From NCBI RefSeq assembly GCF_024266705.1, contig NZ_CP100757.1, forward strand, positions 1,178,001-1,242,000: DNA of 64,000 nucleotides, read 5' to 3'. Positions 9,163-17,557 of the stretch are shown here, piece after piece. The notes under the pieces are model-generated. The model made no database searches. It was not told the origin of the DNA and was given only the letters and a program-made list of their open reading frames with translations. The position numbers were made by a program, and so were the translations under genes. Every line of letters begins with the position of its first letter. Within the stretch, counting starts at the first letter, position 1. Source of the DNA: Natrinema gelatinilyticum. GTDB lineage: Archaea > Halobacteriota > Halobacteria > Halobacteriales > Natrialbaceae.

Positions 9163-9609
9163 ATGTACAAAAACATCCTCATTCCGACTGACGGCAGCGA
9201 GGGGACCGAGCGAGCGATAAGCAACGGTCTCGATATTGCACAGCAATACGATGCGTTCGTACACGCCCTGTACGTGATCGACACCGCCGAACTGCTGGAA
9301 GTCGGTTACATCGGGGACAGGTCCGATTTCGAAGCGACGATGGAGCGGCTTGAAGGCGAAGCGAAACGGGCCGTCGGCGACATTGGCGAGTGTGCACGGC
9401 AAAACGAAGTGGACGTGATTAAGGTCGTTCGAATAGGAGTACCGTACGAGACGATCGTGGAGTACGTCGACGAAGCGAACATCGATCTAATTGTAATGTG
9501 CACCCACGGACGGCGTGGCCTCCATAGATACCTACTTGGGAGCGTGACCGAGAAAGTAATACGAGTGGCTGACGTTCCGGTGTTGACTGTTCGAATTCAC
9601 GACAAGTGA
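9163..9609 (+). CDS. Universal stress protein (UspA family)
   Basis: A 148-aa UspA protein with N-terminal MYKNILIPTDGSEG and C-terminal THGRRGLHRYLLGSVTEK, ending VPVLTVR. The position before the THG loop is Cys instead of the usual Gly. It is divergently transcribed from the usp gene at 8562-8999. The right end of a TnpB element abuts its 3' end: the stop is at 9607-9609 and the element boundary at 9606. The last codon or stop may therefore derive from the insertion. Confidence 0.9.
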   Translation: MYKNILIPTDGSEGTERAISNGLDIAQQYDAFVHALYVIDTAELLEVGYIGDRSDFEATMERLEGEAKRAVGDIGECARQNEVDVIKVVRIGVPYETIVEYVDEANIDLIVMCTHGRRGLHRYLLGSVTEKVIRVADVPVLTVRIHDK

Positions 9610-9760
9610 ACTACCCCGCCCTACTCGTCGCCTTCGGCGACTCCTTGAGGGCGGCGCTTCCTGCTTCGACGACGCGACTTGCAGATACTTCAGAAGTATC
9701 CACAGCGGTCGCAGTCTCCACAGGCGTTGCTTCGGAGTGAACCACTCCTAGGTTCTCCAG
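9606..9760 (-). ncRNA. Predicted TnpB guide (omega) RNA scaffold, copy A
   Basis: In IS200/605 elements the 3' end of tnpB and the right end are processed into the guide RNA of TnpB. Here the inverted pair GTCGCCTTCGGCGAC and the final GC-rich tail form a strong hairpin just before the TTCAC boundary. The guide would be the flanking bases below 9606, that is, the end of the usp gene. The 5' limit is a guess. Confidence 0.45.
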
Positions 9761-10888
9761 ACCACGCGACTGGATATTCAACGCCGCGTTCCAATCCCTG
9801 TCCAATTCGAATCCACACGACGGACACGAGTGTTCGCGGACCCACAACGGCTTCTCAGTCTCCACGCCACACGATGCACACTCTTTTGTCGTGCCACTCG
9901 GTTCGACTTCGATGACGTGACACTCGTTCTTCCGACCGTGATGTTTCAGAATCGTACTGAAGTTTCGCCAGCCAACCTCGGCCTTGTTCCGAGCGTTGCC
10001 ACTGGCTTCGAGCATCGACTTCACGTTCAAGTCCTCAACGAACACGGCGTCGTGCTCGGTGGCGTAATAGTGCGCGAGTTTGTGCTTATAGTCTCGCTTT
10101 TTGTTCGACATACGAGCATGGACCGTCGCGACTCGACGCCGTTGCGTCTCCCAGTTGTTCGACTCGTATTGCTTGCGAGAAAGAGCGCGTTGCTCGCGCT
10201 CGAGGCGCTCACGCTCCGCAGACAGGTCGAGACGTCCGATAGACCGTCCATCCGAATCGTGGACGAAGGTGAGAACGCCGAGGTCGATCCCAACCGTGTC
10301 TTCCGGCTCAATGTCCGCTGGGTCTGGTTTCTCTGGCGTGTCGGTGCTGATGCAGAACGAGGCGTACCACGCTCCTGTGGGTTCTTTCTTCACCGTGACT
10401 TCTTTGATAGTATCGTGGTCGGGAAGGTCACGGTGAAGTCGGAGTGGGATTTCGATGGTTTCACCACGAACTTTTGTGAGTCGGAGTATCGCTCGGTCTC
10501 TCGGGCCACTCTTCGTGTCGAGTTCGAAGCCCGATTGCCGGTACGTGAAACTCCGATACTCACGCGGTGACTTCCAGTTCAACGAGCCAACATCGTAGCC
10601 CTTGGCTTTGAGTGTGCCGAGGTTGGTGATGTTGGTTCGGATACGCTCGACAGCTTTCTGCAAGACGGTGGAGTAGACCTGTTTGAGGTCAGTCCACTGT
10701 TGTTTGAGTTCTGGCAGTTCATCTCGGACGTGCCAGACACGCTGTCGAAGCGTCCCCCCGTCTTCTGGTATCTTGTTGAATTCGTGGAGGGCGTGGTTGT
10801 AGAGTTGTCGCACGGTGTCACGAGTCCAGTCGAGACTCTCCCGTTGGGTGGTCGTAGGAAAGAGACGGTATCGTGGACTGTACTCCAT
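9611..10888 (-). CDS. tnpB: TnpB RNA-guided nuclease (IS1341-type OrfB)
   Basis: An intact 425-aa TnpB. The RuvC-like nuclease residues are present: Asp in GIDLGVLTF (about residue 200), Glu in FVEDLNV (about 285), and Asp in DRDWNAALNI (about 370). Between the last two is a four-cysteine zinc ribbon, CASCG and CPSCG. The N-terminus MEYSPRYRLFPTTTQ is the usual helix-turn-helix start of this group. The C-terminal 40 residues overlap the guide-RNA scaffold. Full TnpB proteins cut DNA next to a short adjacent motif under guide RNA control and favour element retention. No tnpA is encoded nearby. Confidence 0.92.
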   Translation of the reverse strand: MEYSPRYRLFPTTTQRESLDWTRDTVRQLYNHALHEFNKIPEDGGTLRQRVWHVRDELPELKQQWTDLKQVYSTVLQKAVERIRTNITNLGTLKAKGYDVGSLNWKSPREYRSFTYRQSGFELDTKSGPRDRAILRLTKVRGETIEIPLRLHRDLPDHDTIKEVTVKKEPTGAWYASFCISTDTPEKPDPADIEPEDTVGIDLGVLTFVHDSDGRSIGRLDLSAERERLEREQRALSRKQYESNNWETQRRRVATVHARMSNKKRDYKHKLAHYYATEHDAVFVEDLNVKSMLEASGNARNKAEVGWRNFSTILKHHGRKNECHVIEVEPSGTTKECASCGVETEKPLWVREHSCPSCGFELDRDWNAALNIQSRGLENLGVVHSEATPVETATAVDTSEVSASRVVEAGSAALKESPKATSRAG

Positions 10889-11624
10889 GCGACTTGTTTT
10901 CGTCTATGGAGTGTAATTTATTAAGTGTTTGTGAGTAGGGGTGTGTGACGATCGTGCGGGTACTGTATCCCCGCCCTACTCGCTCCCGTCGGTCGCTCCT
11001 CAAGGACGGGGGCTTAGCACCCTCTCTTTCAGCTAACGACCGACAAATGATGGATTGCGTGGCTGGGTAACCCGAGCTCTGTCCCATGAACGTTTCAGGT
11101 GTGAATATAGGTACAAGCTTACGTACGCTGTAAAGAAAGAATGGCTGTCGCCCAGCGGCAGGTGCGAGACGGACAACATCACACCTGTGATGGAACAAGA
11201 CCGGATCTGAAAGCGGTTTTCGATCGCGGCTGCCGGGATTCAAACGGACTACTGTCAGTTATTACTGGTACACCCGCAGGACGGTCGCGGTTGCACCGGC
11301 AAATCGTTACAGCAGACCGTATCAGTCAGTCCGTGCCTGCTCGTCGATCTCGAGAAGCTCCTGATACCGGTTTCGAATGGTGACCTCACTCATGTCGGTC
11401 ACTTCACTGACGTCCGCCTGGGTGATTTTTTCCTTGATGTCGAGCGTTGTGGCGTAAACGGCCGCGGCTGCGAGTCCGACCGGGCTCTTGCCAACGTCGG
11501 CATTCTTTTCTTTACCGGCTCGAAGGAGTTCGCGAGCACGCCGTTCGACCTCTTCCGAGAGGCCGAGACCCGAGACGAATCTGCCGACGTAGCTCTCGGG
11601 ATCGGCGGGTTCGACTTTGAGGTT

Positions 11625-13025
11625 CAGTACCTCACAAAGCATCCTCAGCTAACTGACGTTGGAGCGTGAGTTACCGACGAACCAGAGGCCGAATTTGTGC
11701 TGTGAAGATCTATTCCTACGATAAGAGATGGGAAGCCGTCGCAGTCGGCGGCGATCAGCCGCCGACGCGACGGTGTTGCCACTAATCGGGAGGGCGTACT
11801 CGGTCACCAGTTACCGGCGGAAGCGGTCATCCGGTGGCCGATTCGCGGGGACGGCCCGACGCGCTGCGAGGGCCGTCCACGCTGCCCGAGTCACCATGTC
11901 GACGAACTCCTCGAAGGGCCACCACCAGAGGCGACGCCCGCCACGGCGGGGCGTCGCCACGTACTCCCAGTGCAAGTACCGCCAGACGTTCTGGAGCAGG
12001 AGACTCAACACAACGAACAGCAGTCGTCTCGCCGGATCTTGCGTCGTCGTTGAGATGATCGTTGATTCGGTGAGGCGGTAGCTCGCTTCGATCCCGAAGC
12101 GTTTGCTGTAGTGGGATCGAGCCTGGCGAGGTTCATTGACAAACGGCGCGTCGACGGCGTAGCCGTGACGCGCCACTCCATGCTCACCGTACCGCCCGTT
12201 CTTGCAGGTACAATCGATCATCACCGGGAATTCGACGGTCCACTCGTTCTCGCCATAGGACGTCGTGAGATCGTGAGTGATCTCACGACTCCAGCCCGTG
12301 CTTAGTTCGTTCTTGATTTTGCTGCCCCACTTGATCACCGGAACGATGTACGCGAAATTGTGTGCCTGGAGTAACGTGAGACACTTGCCGTCGTAGAAGC
12401 CGCTGTCGAGATAGACCGCTTTGACGTCAAAATCGAAGTTGTTGAGCAGTCCAAGGAACTCAGCGAGGACGTCGCTGGCGGTGTCGCCGTCGGTGAGACG
12501 GCGCACCGCCAAGGTGTATCGCTTGTTGTTCACACGTGCGTAGAGTGTGGCATAAGCATGGAACGCAGTTGTTCCTGCTTTGGCCTCGCTGTAGTAGAGG
12601 CCGTTAGTCTCGTCTTCGTCACCGTAGTAGGGCCGCAGGTGGAGGTCTGTGACGACCTCCACCTGCTGAGGGAGCGTTTCGAGGACATCTTGTTGGAGAA
12701 GCGTGTTTCCGGTTGATTCGACCGTTTCAAGGTCGAACTTGGTGCGCAAGTGATAGAGAACGTCGTTGCCAGAGGGCGCGTCCTCACTCTTCTCGCAAAG
12801 CGATGAGATCGAGGTCCCGTCGGCGGTCGCGCCGACGAGGACCTCGAAAATGTCCTCTGGGTCGATTTCAGCGTTCTCTCCGAGGTCAAGCGTAAACGCA
12901 CCGGTGAGACCGTTGACGAGAAAGTTAAGGAGCTGGTCTTCGTGGATGTCACTGTCCGCTTGCTCTGTTTGTTTAGGCACAACTCAGCAAGCGGACTTCT
13001 CAACTAACGGCTTTGTGAAGTACTG
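11625..13025 (-). mobile_element. ISH3-family insertion sequence inside tfb
   Basis: A 1401-bp element. The terminal inverted repeats are CAGTACCTCACAAAGC at 11625 and its inverse, with one mismatch, ending at 13025. Direct target duplications AGGTT flank it at 11620-11624 and 13026-13030. It holds one transposase gene. The clean duplications argue that insertion is fairly recent. Confidence 0.9.
11811..12980 (-). CDS. ISH3-family transposase
   Basis: A 389-aa DDE transposase that starts at GTG 12980. The N-terminal 100 residues (IHEDQLLNFLVNG, EIDPEDIFEVLVGA) are the family's characteristic domain, also seen as a relic at 55-264. Candidate DDE residues are Asp in VTDLHLRPYYGDED (about 125-135), Asp in VYLDSGFYDGK (about 195) and Glu in the Y-xx-R-xxx-E block YSKRFGIEASYR (about 299). 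The length and conserved C-terminus RRAVPANRPPDDRF suggest an intact, possibly active enzyme. Confidence 0.92.
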   Translation of the reverse strand: MPKQTEQADSDIHEDQLLNFLVNGLTGAFTLDLGENAEIDPEDIFEVLVGATADGTSISSLCEKSEDAPSGNDVLYHLRTKFDLETVESTGNTLLQQDVLETLPQQVEVVTDLHLRPYYGDEDETNGLYYSEAKAGTTAFHAYATLYARVNNKRYTLAVRRLTDGDTASDVLAEFLGLLNNFDFDVKAVYLDSGFYDGKCLTLLQAHNFAYIVPVIKWGSKIKNELSTGWSREITHDLTTSYGENEWTVEFPVMIDCTCKNGRYGEHGVARHGYAVDAPFVNEPRQARSHYSKRFGIEASYRLTESTIISTTTQDPARRLLFVVLSLLLQNVWRYLHWEYVATPRRGGRRLWWWPFEEFVDMVTRAAWTALAARRAVPANRPPDDRFRR

Positions 13026-13400
13026 AGGTTGAGTTCGTGAACGATGTATCGGTACGCTCGTTTGAATTCCATTTCGTCGACTCTGCTGACGGCTGTGACC
13101 TCGTCGATAGTCCGAGACATCCTGGCCTGCCGGGCAGCGGCGTACGTCGCTGCAGAGGCGATGCCTTCGATCGAGCGGCCCGGAAGGAGGTCCTCCTCGA
13201 GGGCGCGCCGATAGATCACGCTAGCGGTCTCGCTAACAGACTTGCTCAGGCTGAGTGCACTCCCCATTCGTTCGATCTCACCGAGGGCTTGTTTGAGGTT
13301 CCGTTCTTTCGAATTTCCGGTCCGGAATCGCTCGTCCCACGTCCGAAGACGTTGCATCTGCTGGCGTTTCCGACTCGAGAGCGTCTTGCCGTAGCTGTCC

Positions 13401-13826
13401 TTATCGAACGATCGTTACCGGAACCGGCGACTGTCTCGTTACCGCTTCCGCGACGCTGCCGAGGAGAACCCGTGACGTCCCGGAGCGCCCGTGGCTCCCG
13501 ATGACGACGTGGTCGATGTCGTTTTCCTCGACGTATTCCGAAATGGCCCGGGCGGGTCTCCCGCGGATGAGTTCGGTGTCGATCTCGACCCCCTGCTCGG
13601 CCGCACGTTCTCGGGCCGTCTCGAGCCGTTCTTCGCTCGCCGCGTTCAGTCGCTCGAGGAATTCGTCCCGGTACAGGAACCCCTCGTTACCGGCCATCTC
13701 GGTTCGAGCGAGGTGGATAACGTGCAGTACCGTAATGTGTTCGTTGGGGTACTCCGCAAGCGCGTACTCGAGGGCTTTCGTCGCTTGCTCTGATTGATCG
13801 ATTGGAACGAGGACGTTTCGGACCAT
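13401..13826 (-). CDS. Universal stress protein (UspA family), duplicate 1
   Basis: A 141-aa UspA protein with N-terminal MVRNVLVPIDQSEQATKAL and ATP-loop GSHGRSGTSRVLLGSV. Length and most residues match the usp at 15170-15595, so the two are recent paralogues. The ATG at 13826 matches the partner's start. Its stop codon overlaps the first base of the truncated tfb homology, and the MBL gene lies divergently upstream. Confidence 0.9.
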   Translation of the reverse strand: MVRNVLVPIDQSEQATKALEYALAEYPNEHITVLHVIHLARTEMAGNEGFLYRDEFLERLNAASEERLETARERAAEQGVEIDTELIRGRPARAISEYVEENDIDHVVIGSHGRSGTSRVLLGSVAEAVTRQSPVPVTIVR

Positions 13827-13994
13827 AGTTGACACTATCTCCCAACATCCATATTATCACCCATATGTCAGGTTGTCGGAGTGTAACGCGATAGAGCGTG
13901 TTGGACTGGGCGTTCCACCGTGTCACGGTAGAACGCCCGCGGAACCCAACCCCACGGTGAACAGTATAAGTGACTGAATGCGAATAGTGTGGAC

Positions 13995-14987
13995 ATGGAT
14001 ACACTGGAGCGGGTCCCGATCGCGACGCCGTTCAGCGTCGGACGAGTGAACTGTTATCTCTTCACTGAGGAGGGTTTGACCGTCGTCGACCCCGGGCCAG
14101 CGACTAACGAGTCTTACGAAGAGTTACGAACGGCGCTCGCTCGCATCGACTCTCGTATCGCCGACGTCGACCGAGTGCTTATTACTCATCCCCATATGGA
14201 TCACTTCGGGCTTGCAGGTCGGATCGTCGAGGAATCGGGGGCACGAGTGTTTGCCCACGAGGACGCCGCCGCACAGTTGTCGGACCCGATCGGGTACTTC
14301 GAGACGGAACAGCGGTTTTTCGAACCGTTCCTCCTGTCGATGGGGATGCCCGCGGATACGGTCGACACTGTACTCGAACTTCCTGAGCCGTACACGAATT
14401 ATCAGGACCCGGTCACCGTTACCGACGAATTAGCCGAGGGGAACGTCGTCGATATTGGCGTCGATCTGGAGTGCATATCCACGCCGGGCCACGCCCCAGG
14501 TTCGATTTGTTACAACGCGGTTGCCGAAGACGCGATGCTTACCGGCGATCACGTCCTGCCCGAGATTACCCCGAACCCATTGCTCACCCTCGTCCCCGGC
14601 ACGGACGACGAGCGAACCCGAAGTCTGCCGACTTATCTCGAGTCGCTTCGAACCGTCCTCGCGATGGACGTCTCGGTTGGTTACGGGGGTCACGGTGATC
14701 CCATGCCAGATCTCCAGGTCCCGATTCGAGAGACGATCTCACACCATCAGGACCGAAAGGAGCGAATCGCTGGTCTCGTCGCCGACGACGAACCGGCGAC
14801 GGCGTACGAGCTCATGAAGACCATGTTCCCCGACCTTCCGGCGACCGAAATGTTTCCCGGGATGTCCGAGGTCATCGGTCACCTCGACCTCCTGGAGGAC
14901 GAAGACCGCGTCGCAATCGAGGAGTCGGACGGTGTGAAACGGTACGTACTCGAGACGACCGACGACGTTCCGAGATCAGATGAATGA
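13995..14987 (+). CDS. Metallo-beta-lactamase fold hydrolase
   Basis: A 330-aa MBL-fold protein with the HxHxDH metal motif HPHMDH (residues 65-70), GHAPGSIC near 165 and GDHV near 184 supplying further ligands, and HGD near 235. The C-terminal 80 residues add a helical extension typical of the glyoxalase-II-like/LACTB2 group, which hydrolyse thioesters or nucleic acids. The ATG at 13995 is chosen over the GTG at 13989. It is divergent from usp duplicate 1. Its last 24 codons are repeated as a relic at 15839-15910. Confidence 0.88.
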   Translation: MDTLERVPIATPFSVGRVNCYLFTEEGLTVVDPGPATNESYEELRTALARIDSRIADVDRVLITHPHMDHFGLAGRIVEESGARVFAHEDAAAQLSDPIGYFETEQRFFEPFLLSMGMPADTVDTVLELPEPYTNYQDPVTVTDELAEGNVVDIGVDLECISTPGHAPGSICYNAVAEDAMLTGDHVLPEITPNPLLTLVPGTDDERTRSLPTYLESLRTVLAMDVSVGYGGHGDPMPDLQVPIRETISHHQDRKERIAGLVADDEPATAYELMKTMFPDLPATEMFPGMSEVIGHLDLLEDEDRVAIEESDGVKRYVLETTDDVPRSDE

Positions 14988-15169
14988 GATTTCTGCCTAT
15001 CCGACATCGAGGCTACGATAGCCAGAGGGTCTGTACACGTGCTAACGGAAACGCTCGAGTCGCAAGAACGGTTTAAATTCACTATTTTTACATGTAATGA
15101 TTACGATTTAACCGATTTCAATATTCTTCGGTGCAGGTAGTCGGAGTCGTCGAAGGGACCTCCAACTAT

Positions 15170-15595
15170 CTACCGAACTGTCGTCACCGGAACTGGCGCC
15201 CGTCTCGTTACCGCTTCTGCGACGCTCCCGAGGAGAACCCGCGTCGGTCCAGAGCGCCCATGGCTCCCAATGACGACGTGGTCGATGTCATTGTTCTCGA
15301 TGTACTCGGTGATCGCCCGCGCTGGTTCTCCGCGAACGAGCTCGGTGTCGATTTCGATGCCCTGCTCGGCCGCATGTTCTCGGGCCGTCTCGAGCCGTTC
15401 TTCACTTGCCTCGTGTAATTGCTCGAGAAATTCATCTCTATACAGGAACCCTTCGTCCCCGTGCGTGGCGGTGCTATCGAGTTGAAGAACGTGCAGCACA
15501 GTAATGTGTTCGTCGGGGTACTCCTCGAGCGCGTACTCGAGTGCCTTCGTTGCCTGATCAGACTGATCGATCGGAACGAGGATATTTCGTCCCAT
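15170..15595 (-). CDS. Universal stress protein (UspA family), duplicate 2
   Basis: A 141-aa UspA protein starting MGRNILVPIDQSDQATKAL, with loop GSHGRSGPTRVLLGSVAEA and ending VPVTTVR. It is a near-copy of the protein at 13401-13826. Differences are scattered, as expected for an older duplication. Upstream of it, where duplicate 1 has an MBL gene, only a 24-codon MBL remnant survives. Confidence 0.9.
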   Translation of the reverse strand: MGRNILVPIDQSDQATKALEYALEEYPDEHITVLHVLQLDSTATHGDEGFLYRDEFLEQLHEASEERLETAREHAAEQGIEIDTELVRGEPARAITEYIENNDIDHVVIGSHGRSGPTRVLLGSVAEAVTRRAPVPVTTVR

Positions 15596-15838
15596 AGTTG
15601 GTCGTGTCTTCGGTCGCATATATTGTCACCCATTCATCGAATATCTGTCGCGTCTGGTTGGGGAGCCGTTCGGATCGAGTTCGCGCGAAACAGTCACTGA
15701 AATGATCTATCACGCGACCCGAAGTCGGGCAGCGAGAGACCGATACCGTCAGACGGACCGGTGACCGCTCCGCTTTCAATTCTCTGGCGTGCGATTCCGA
15801 ATCTCGTCCAATCTTCGGTGCCCCGTCGCGGGTCCCGT

Positions 15839-15910
15839 CTACTGGAGGACGAAGGTCGCGACGTGATCGCCGAGTCGGACGGTGTGAAACGGCATGTACT
15901 CGATACGTGA
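15839..15910 (+). pseudogene. Metallo-beta-lactamase gene, 3' remnant
   Basis: The 23 codons plus stop read LLEDEGRDVIAESDGVKR then HVLDT. They correspond to LLEDEDRVAIEESDGVKR then YVLET near the C-terminus of the MBL protein at 13995-14987. The rest of the gene has been deleted between here and the usp at 15595. The surrounding 15596-16009 has no other recognisable gene. Confidence 0.75.
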
Positions 15911-16009
15911 CGGCCCATTCGACCGATTCTTCGGACGGAACGAGCCGAGTTCTCGTGGGCCGATTCCGAGGCGGTTCACTGGGCGTGTGGAAGATCACAC
16001 CGCCGCCGA

Positions 16010-16846
16010 CTAGTCGTCTTTCGTCAGTACTTCGGCGGGACCGATCCGGTACGAGCGGGCCTCCCCCCAGTCTGTCTCGACGAGTTCGTACTCGCGTTCC
16101 CCCTCGAGGATTTCCCCGAGTCCCTGGTGAAGGTCGTCGAGAAGGGACAACCCCTCGCCCGATATTGGTTCGTTGTGACTCGTCGTGAGAACGTCGAAGA
16201 TGCCGTCGTCCCGCAAGTCACAGAGGCGGGCGAGCGACTCGCGGTAATCCTGGAGGTTACAGTCTTCGAACATGACGTATAGCCCCCGGTCAAAGTGAAC
16301 AACGTCACCCCCGTAGAGGACGTTCGTTTCCGGGTCTAGAACGCCGAGGTGTCCGGGCGAGTGTCCAGGAAGGTGGTATATCTCGAGGGATCGGTCGCCG
16401 AGATCGATCCCCTCGGCTACTGGCGCCGGCGATGCGTCGAACGGTTCGACGGTGTACTTGTCGGGGTCGACGTCGTCGGGAAACTCGTTGCCAGCGTCGA
16501 ACCACCGGGTCTTGAATCGCGCCGGCCGCTGGGTGAACTCGTCGGTCAGACTGTCGATAGCGACGCGACCGTCCGCGGGGAGTTCGTCGGGCCCGACGAA
16601 CACGTCGTCGAACTGGGCGGCCGCTCCGATGTGATCCCAGTGGGTGTGGGTGAGCACCAGTTCGATCGGCGTGTCGACCAGGTCGTCCGCCAAGGTTCGC
16701 AACTCGCCGACTCCGATGCCTGCGTCGAGTACGACCGACCGTTCGCTGCCTTCGATCAGGAAGAGTCCGTATCCGTCGCCCTCGACGATGCGGTAGCTCC
16801 GATCCGTAAGCCTCGAGACTTCGTACCACTCGTCCGTCGCATTCAT
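16010..16846 (-). CDS. Metallo-beta-lactamase fold hydrolase
   Basis: A 278-aa MBL-fold protein with HTHWDH (residues 67-72) for metal binding, GHSPGHLG near 180 and GGDVVHFD near 203. It belongs to the glyoxalase-II-like branch but is clearly different from the MBL at 13995. Start choice: the ATG at 16846 lies about 25-30 bases after a TTTTTTG TATA-like stretch on the minus strand, fitting a leaderless mRNA. A TTG at 16873 would add nine residues. Substrate is unknown. Confidence 0.87.
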   Translation of the reverse strand: MNATDEWYEVSRLTDRSYRIVEGDGYGLFLIEGSERSVVLDAGIGVGELRTLADDLVDTPIELVLTHTHWDHIGAAAQFDDVFVGPDELPADGRVAIDSLTDEFTQRPARFKTRWFDAGNEFPDDVDPDKYTVEPFDASPAPVAEGIDLGDRSLEIYHLPGHSPGHLGVLDPETNVLYGGDVVHFDRGLYVMFEDCNLQDYRESLARLCDLRDDGIFDVLTTSHNEPISGEGLSLLDDLHQGLGEILEGEREYELVETDWGEARSYRIGPAEVLTKDD

Positions 16847-17557
16847 CGTCTCGACTACGTCGCTGGAGGGCAAAAAAGATCGACCCTGTCGGCGGACCGT
16901 CTCGACCCCAACTCACGATGTTTCGTGGGGTCATAGCGTGTCGAGGGACGACCGGAATGCTCTGAACAATCGCTGGACTACGAGGACCTCGAGATCGGTT
17001 AGCTGGCGCTCGCTGATGGGACGGTTTGAAGAGGTACATAGAAGAGCTACATGGACTCTCCGAGGACCGCCGTTACGGGGAACGCCGTCGACGGGATGGT
17101 CACCGCACCCGCCGAAAGGACGCGCCGAACTCGCGCCTACTCCACACGCTGATACCCGTCAGGAAGTCAGTGTTTCAGGTGTGTAAGAGCAGTCTCCCGA
17201 AAATCACCTGCCCCTGCCGTTCATTTCGTTCAGCTGAACGTCAGTGAGGACGTGCTGTCCGTCGGACGACTCCTGTCGTTGCTGATGGATAGTCCGATAC
17301 GTCTGATTTCGATCGAGATCACGAAATGTGATCAGAAAGGTCGGCTACGGCGAATCGGCTTCAGTATCGCTGATCTGGCGGCGTGCACGTCGCCCGTCGT
17401 GCGACCCTCGTAGTTGCCCCAGAAGTCCGCGTAGTTCTTGAAGTGGACCGTGTGTCGGTCGCACCCGTAGGGAGGTCTCTGTAACCGTGGTAAGTAGTAC
17501 GTCTCAGTGATAGATGAGCGTTGTTGACGACGCTGTCGTCATCCGTCGGGCGAACAG
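16847..17557. other. Gene-poor stretch
   Basis: No convincing gene is visible. A minus-strand reading between about 17370 and 17510 gives a coding-like run (FKNYADFWGNYEG) that I cannot assign and that lacks a start, so it may be a relic. The rest looks decayed. Confidence 0.4.

Larger units (their letters stand above)
9606..11036 (-). mobile_element. IS200/IS605-group TnpB element (IS1341-type), copy A
   Basis: The element carries tnpB only, with no Y1 transposase tnpA. On the minus strand the left end begins TTAGCTGAAAGAGAGGG near 11036. The right end closes with the hairpin-forming 3' tail of tnpB and TTCAC at 9606-9610. It is nearly identical to copy B at 43131-44567. The right end lies against the 3' end of the upstream usp gene. 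Left-end sequence between 10889 and 11036 is non-coding and can form hairpins. Confidence 0.85.
11322..13403 (-). pseudogene. tfb: Transcription factor TFB (TFIIB-like), split by ISH3-family IS
   Basis: Two halves flank the IS at 11625-13025. The upstream half (13403 down to 13026) reads SSRKRQQMQRLRTW through to HELNL, the first cyclin repeat. The downstream half (11619 down to 11322) reads KVEPADPESYVGRF to the end of the second cyclin repeat and its HTH (MSEVTIRNRYQEL). Removing the IS and one copy of the 5-bp target duplication restores the frame as HELNLKVEPADPESY. The gene also lacks its N-terminal zinc ribbon and B-finger: homology starts exactly at the stop codon of the neighbouring usp gene. 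It therefore looks broken twice. Confidence 0.9.
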
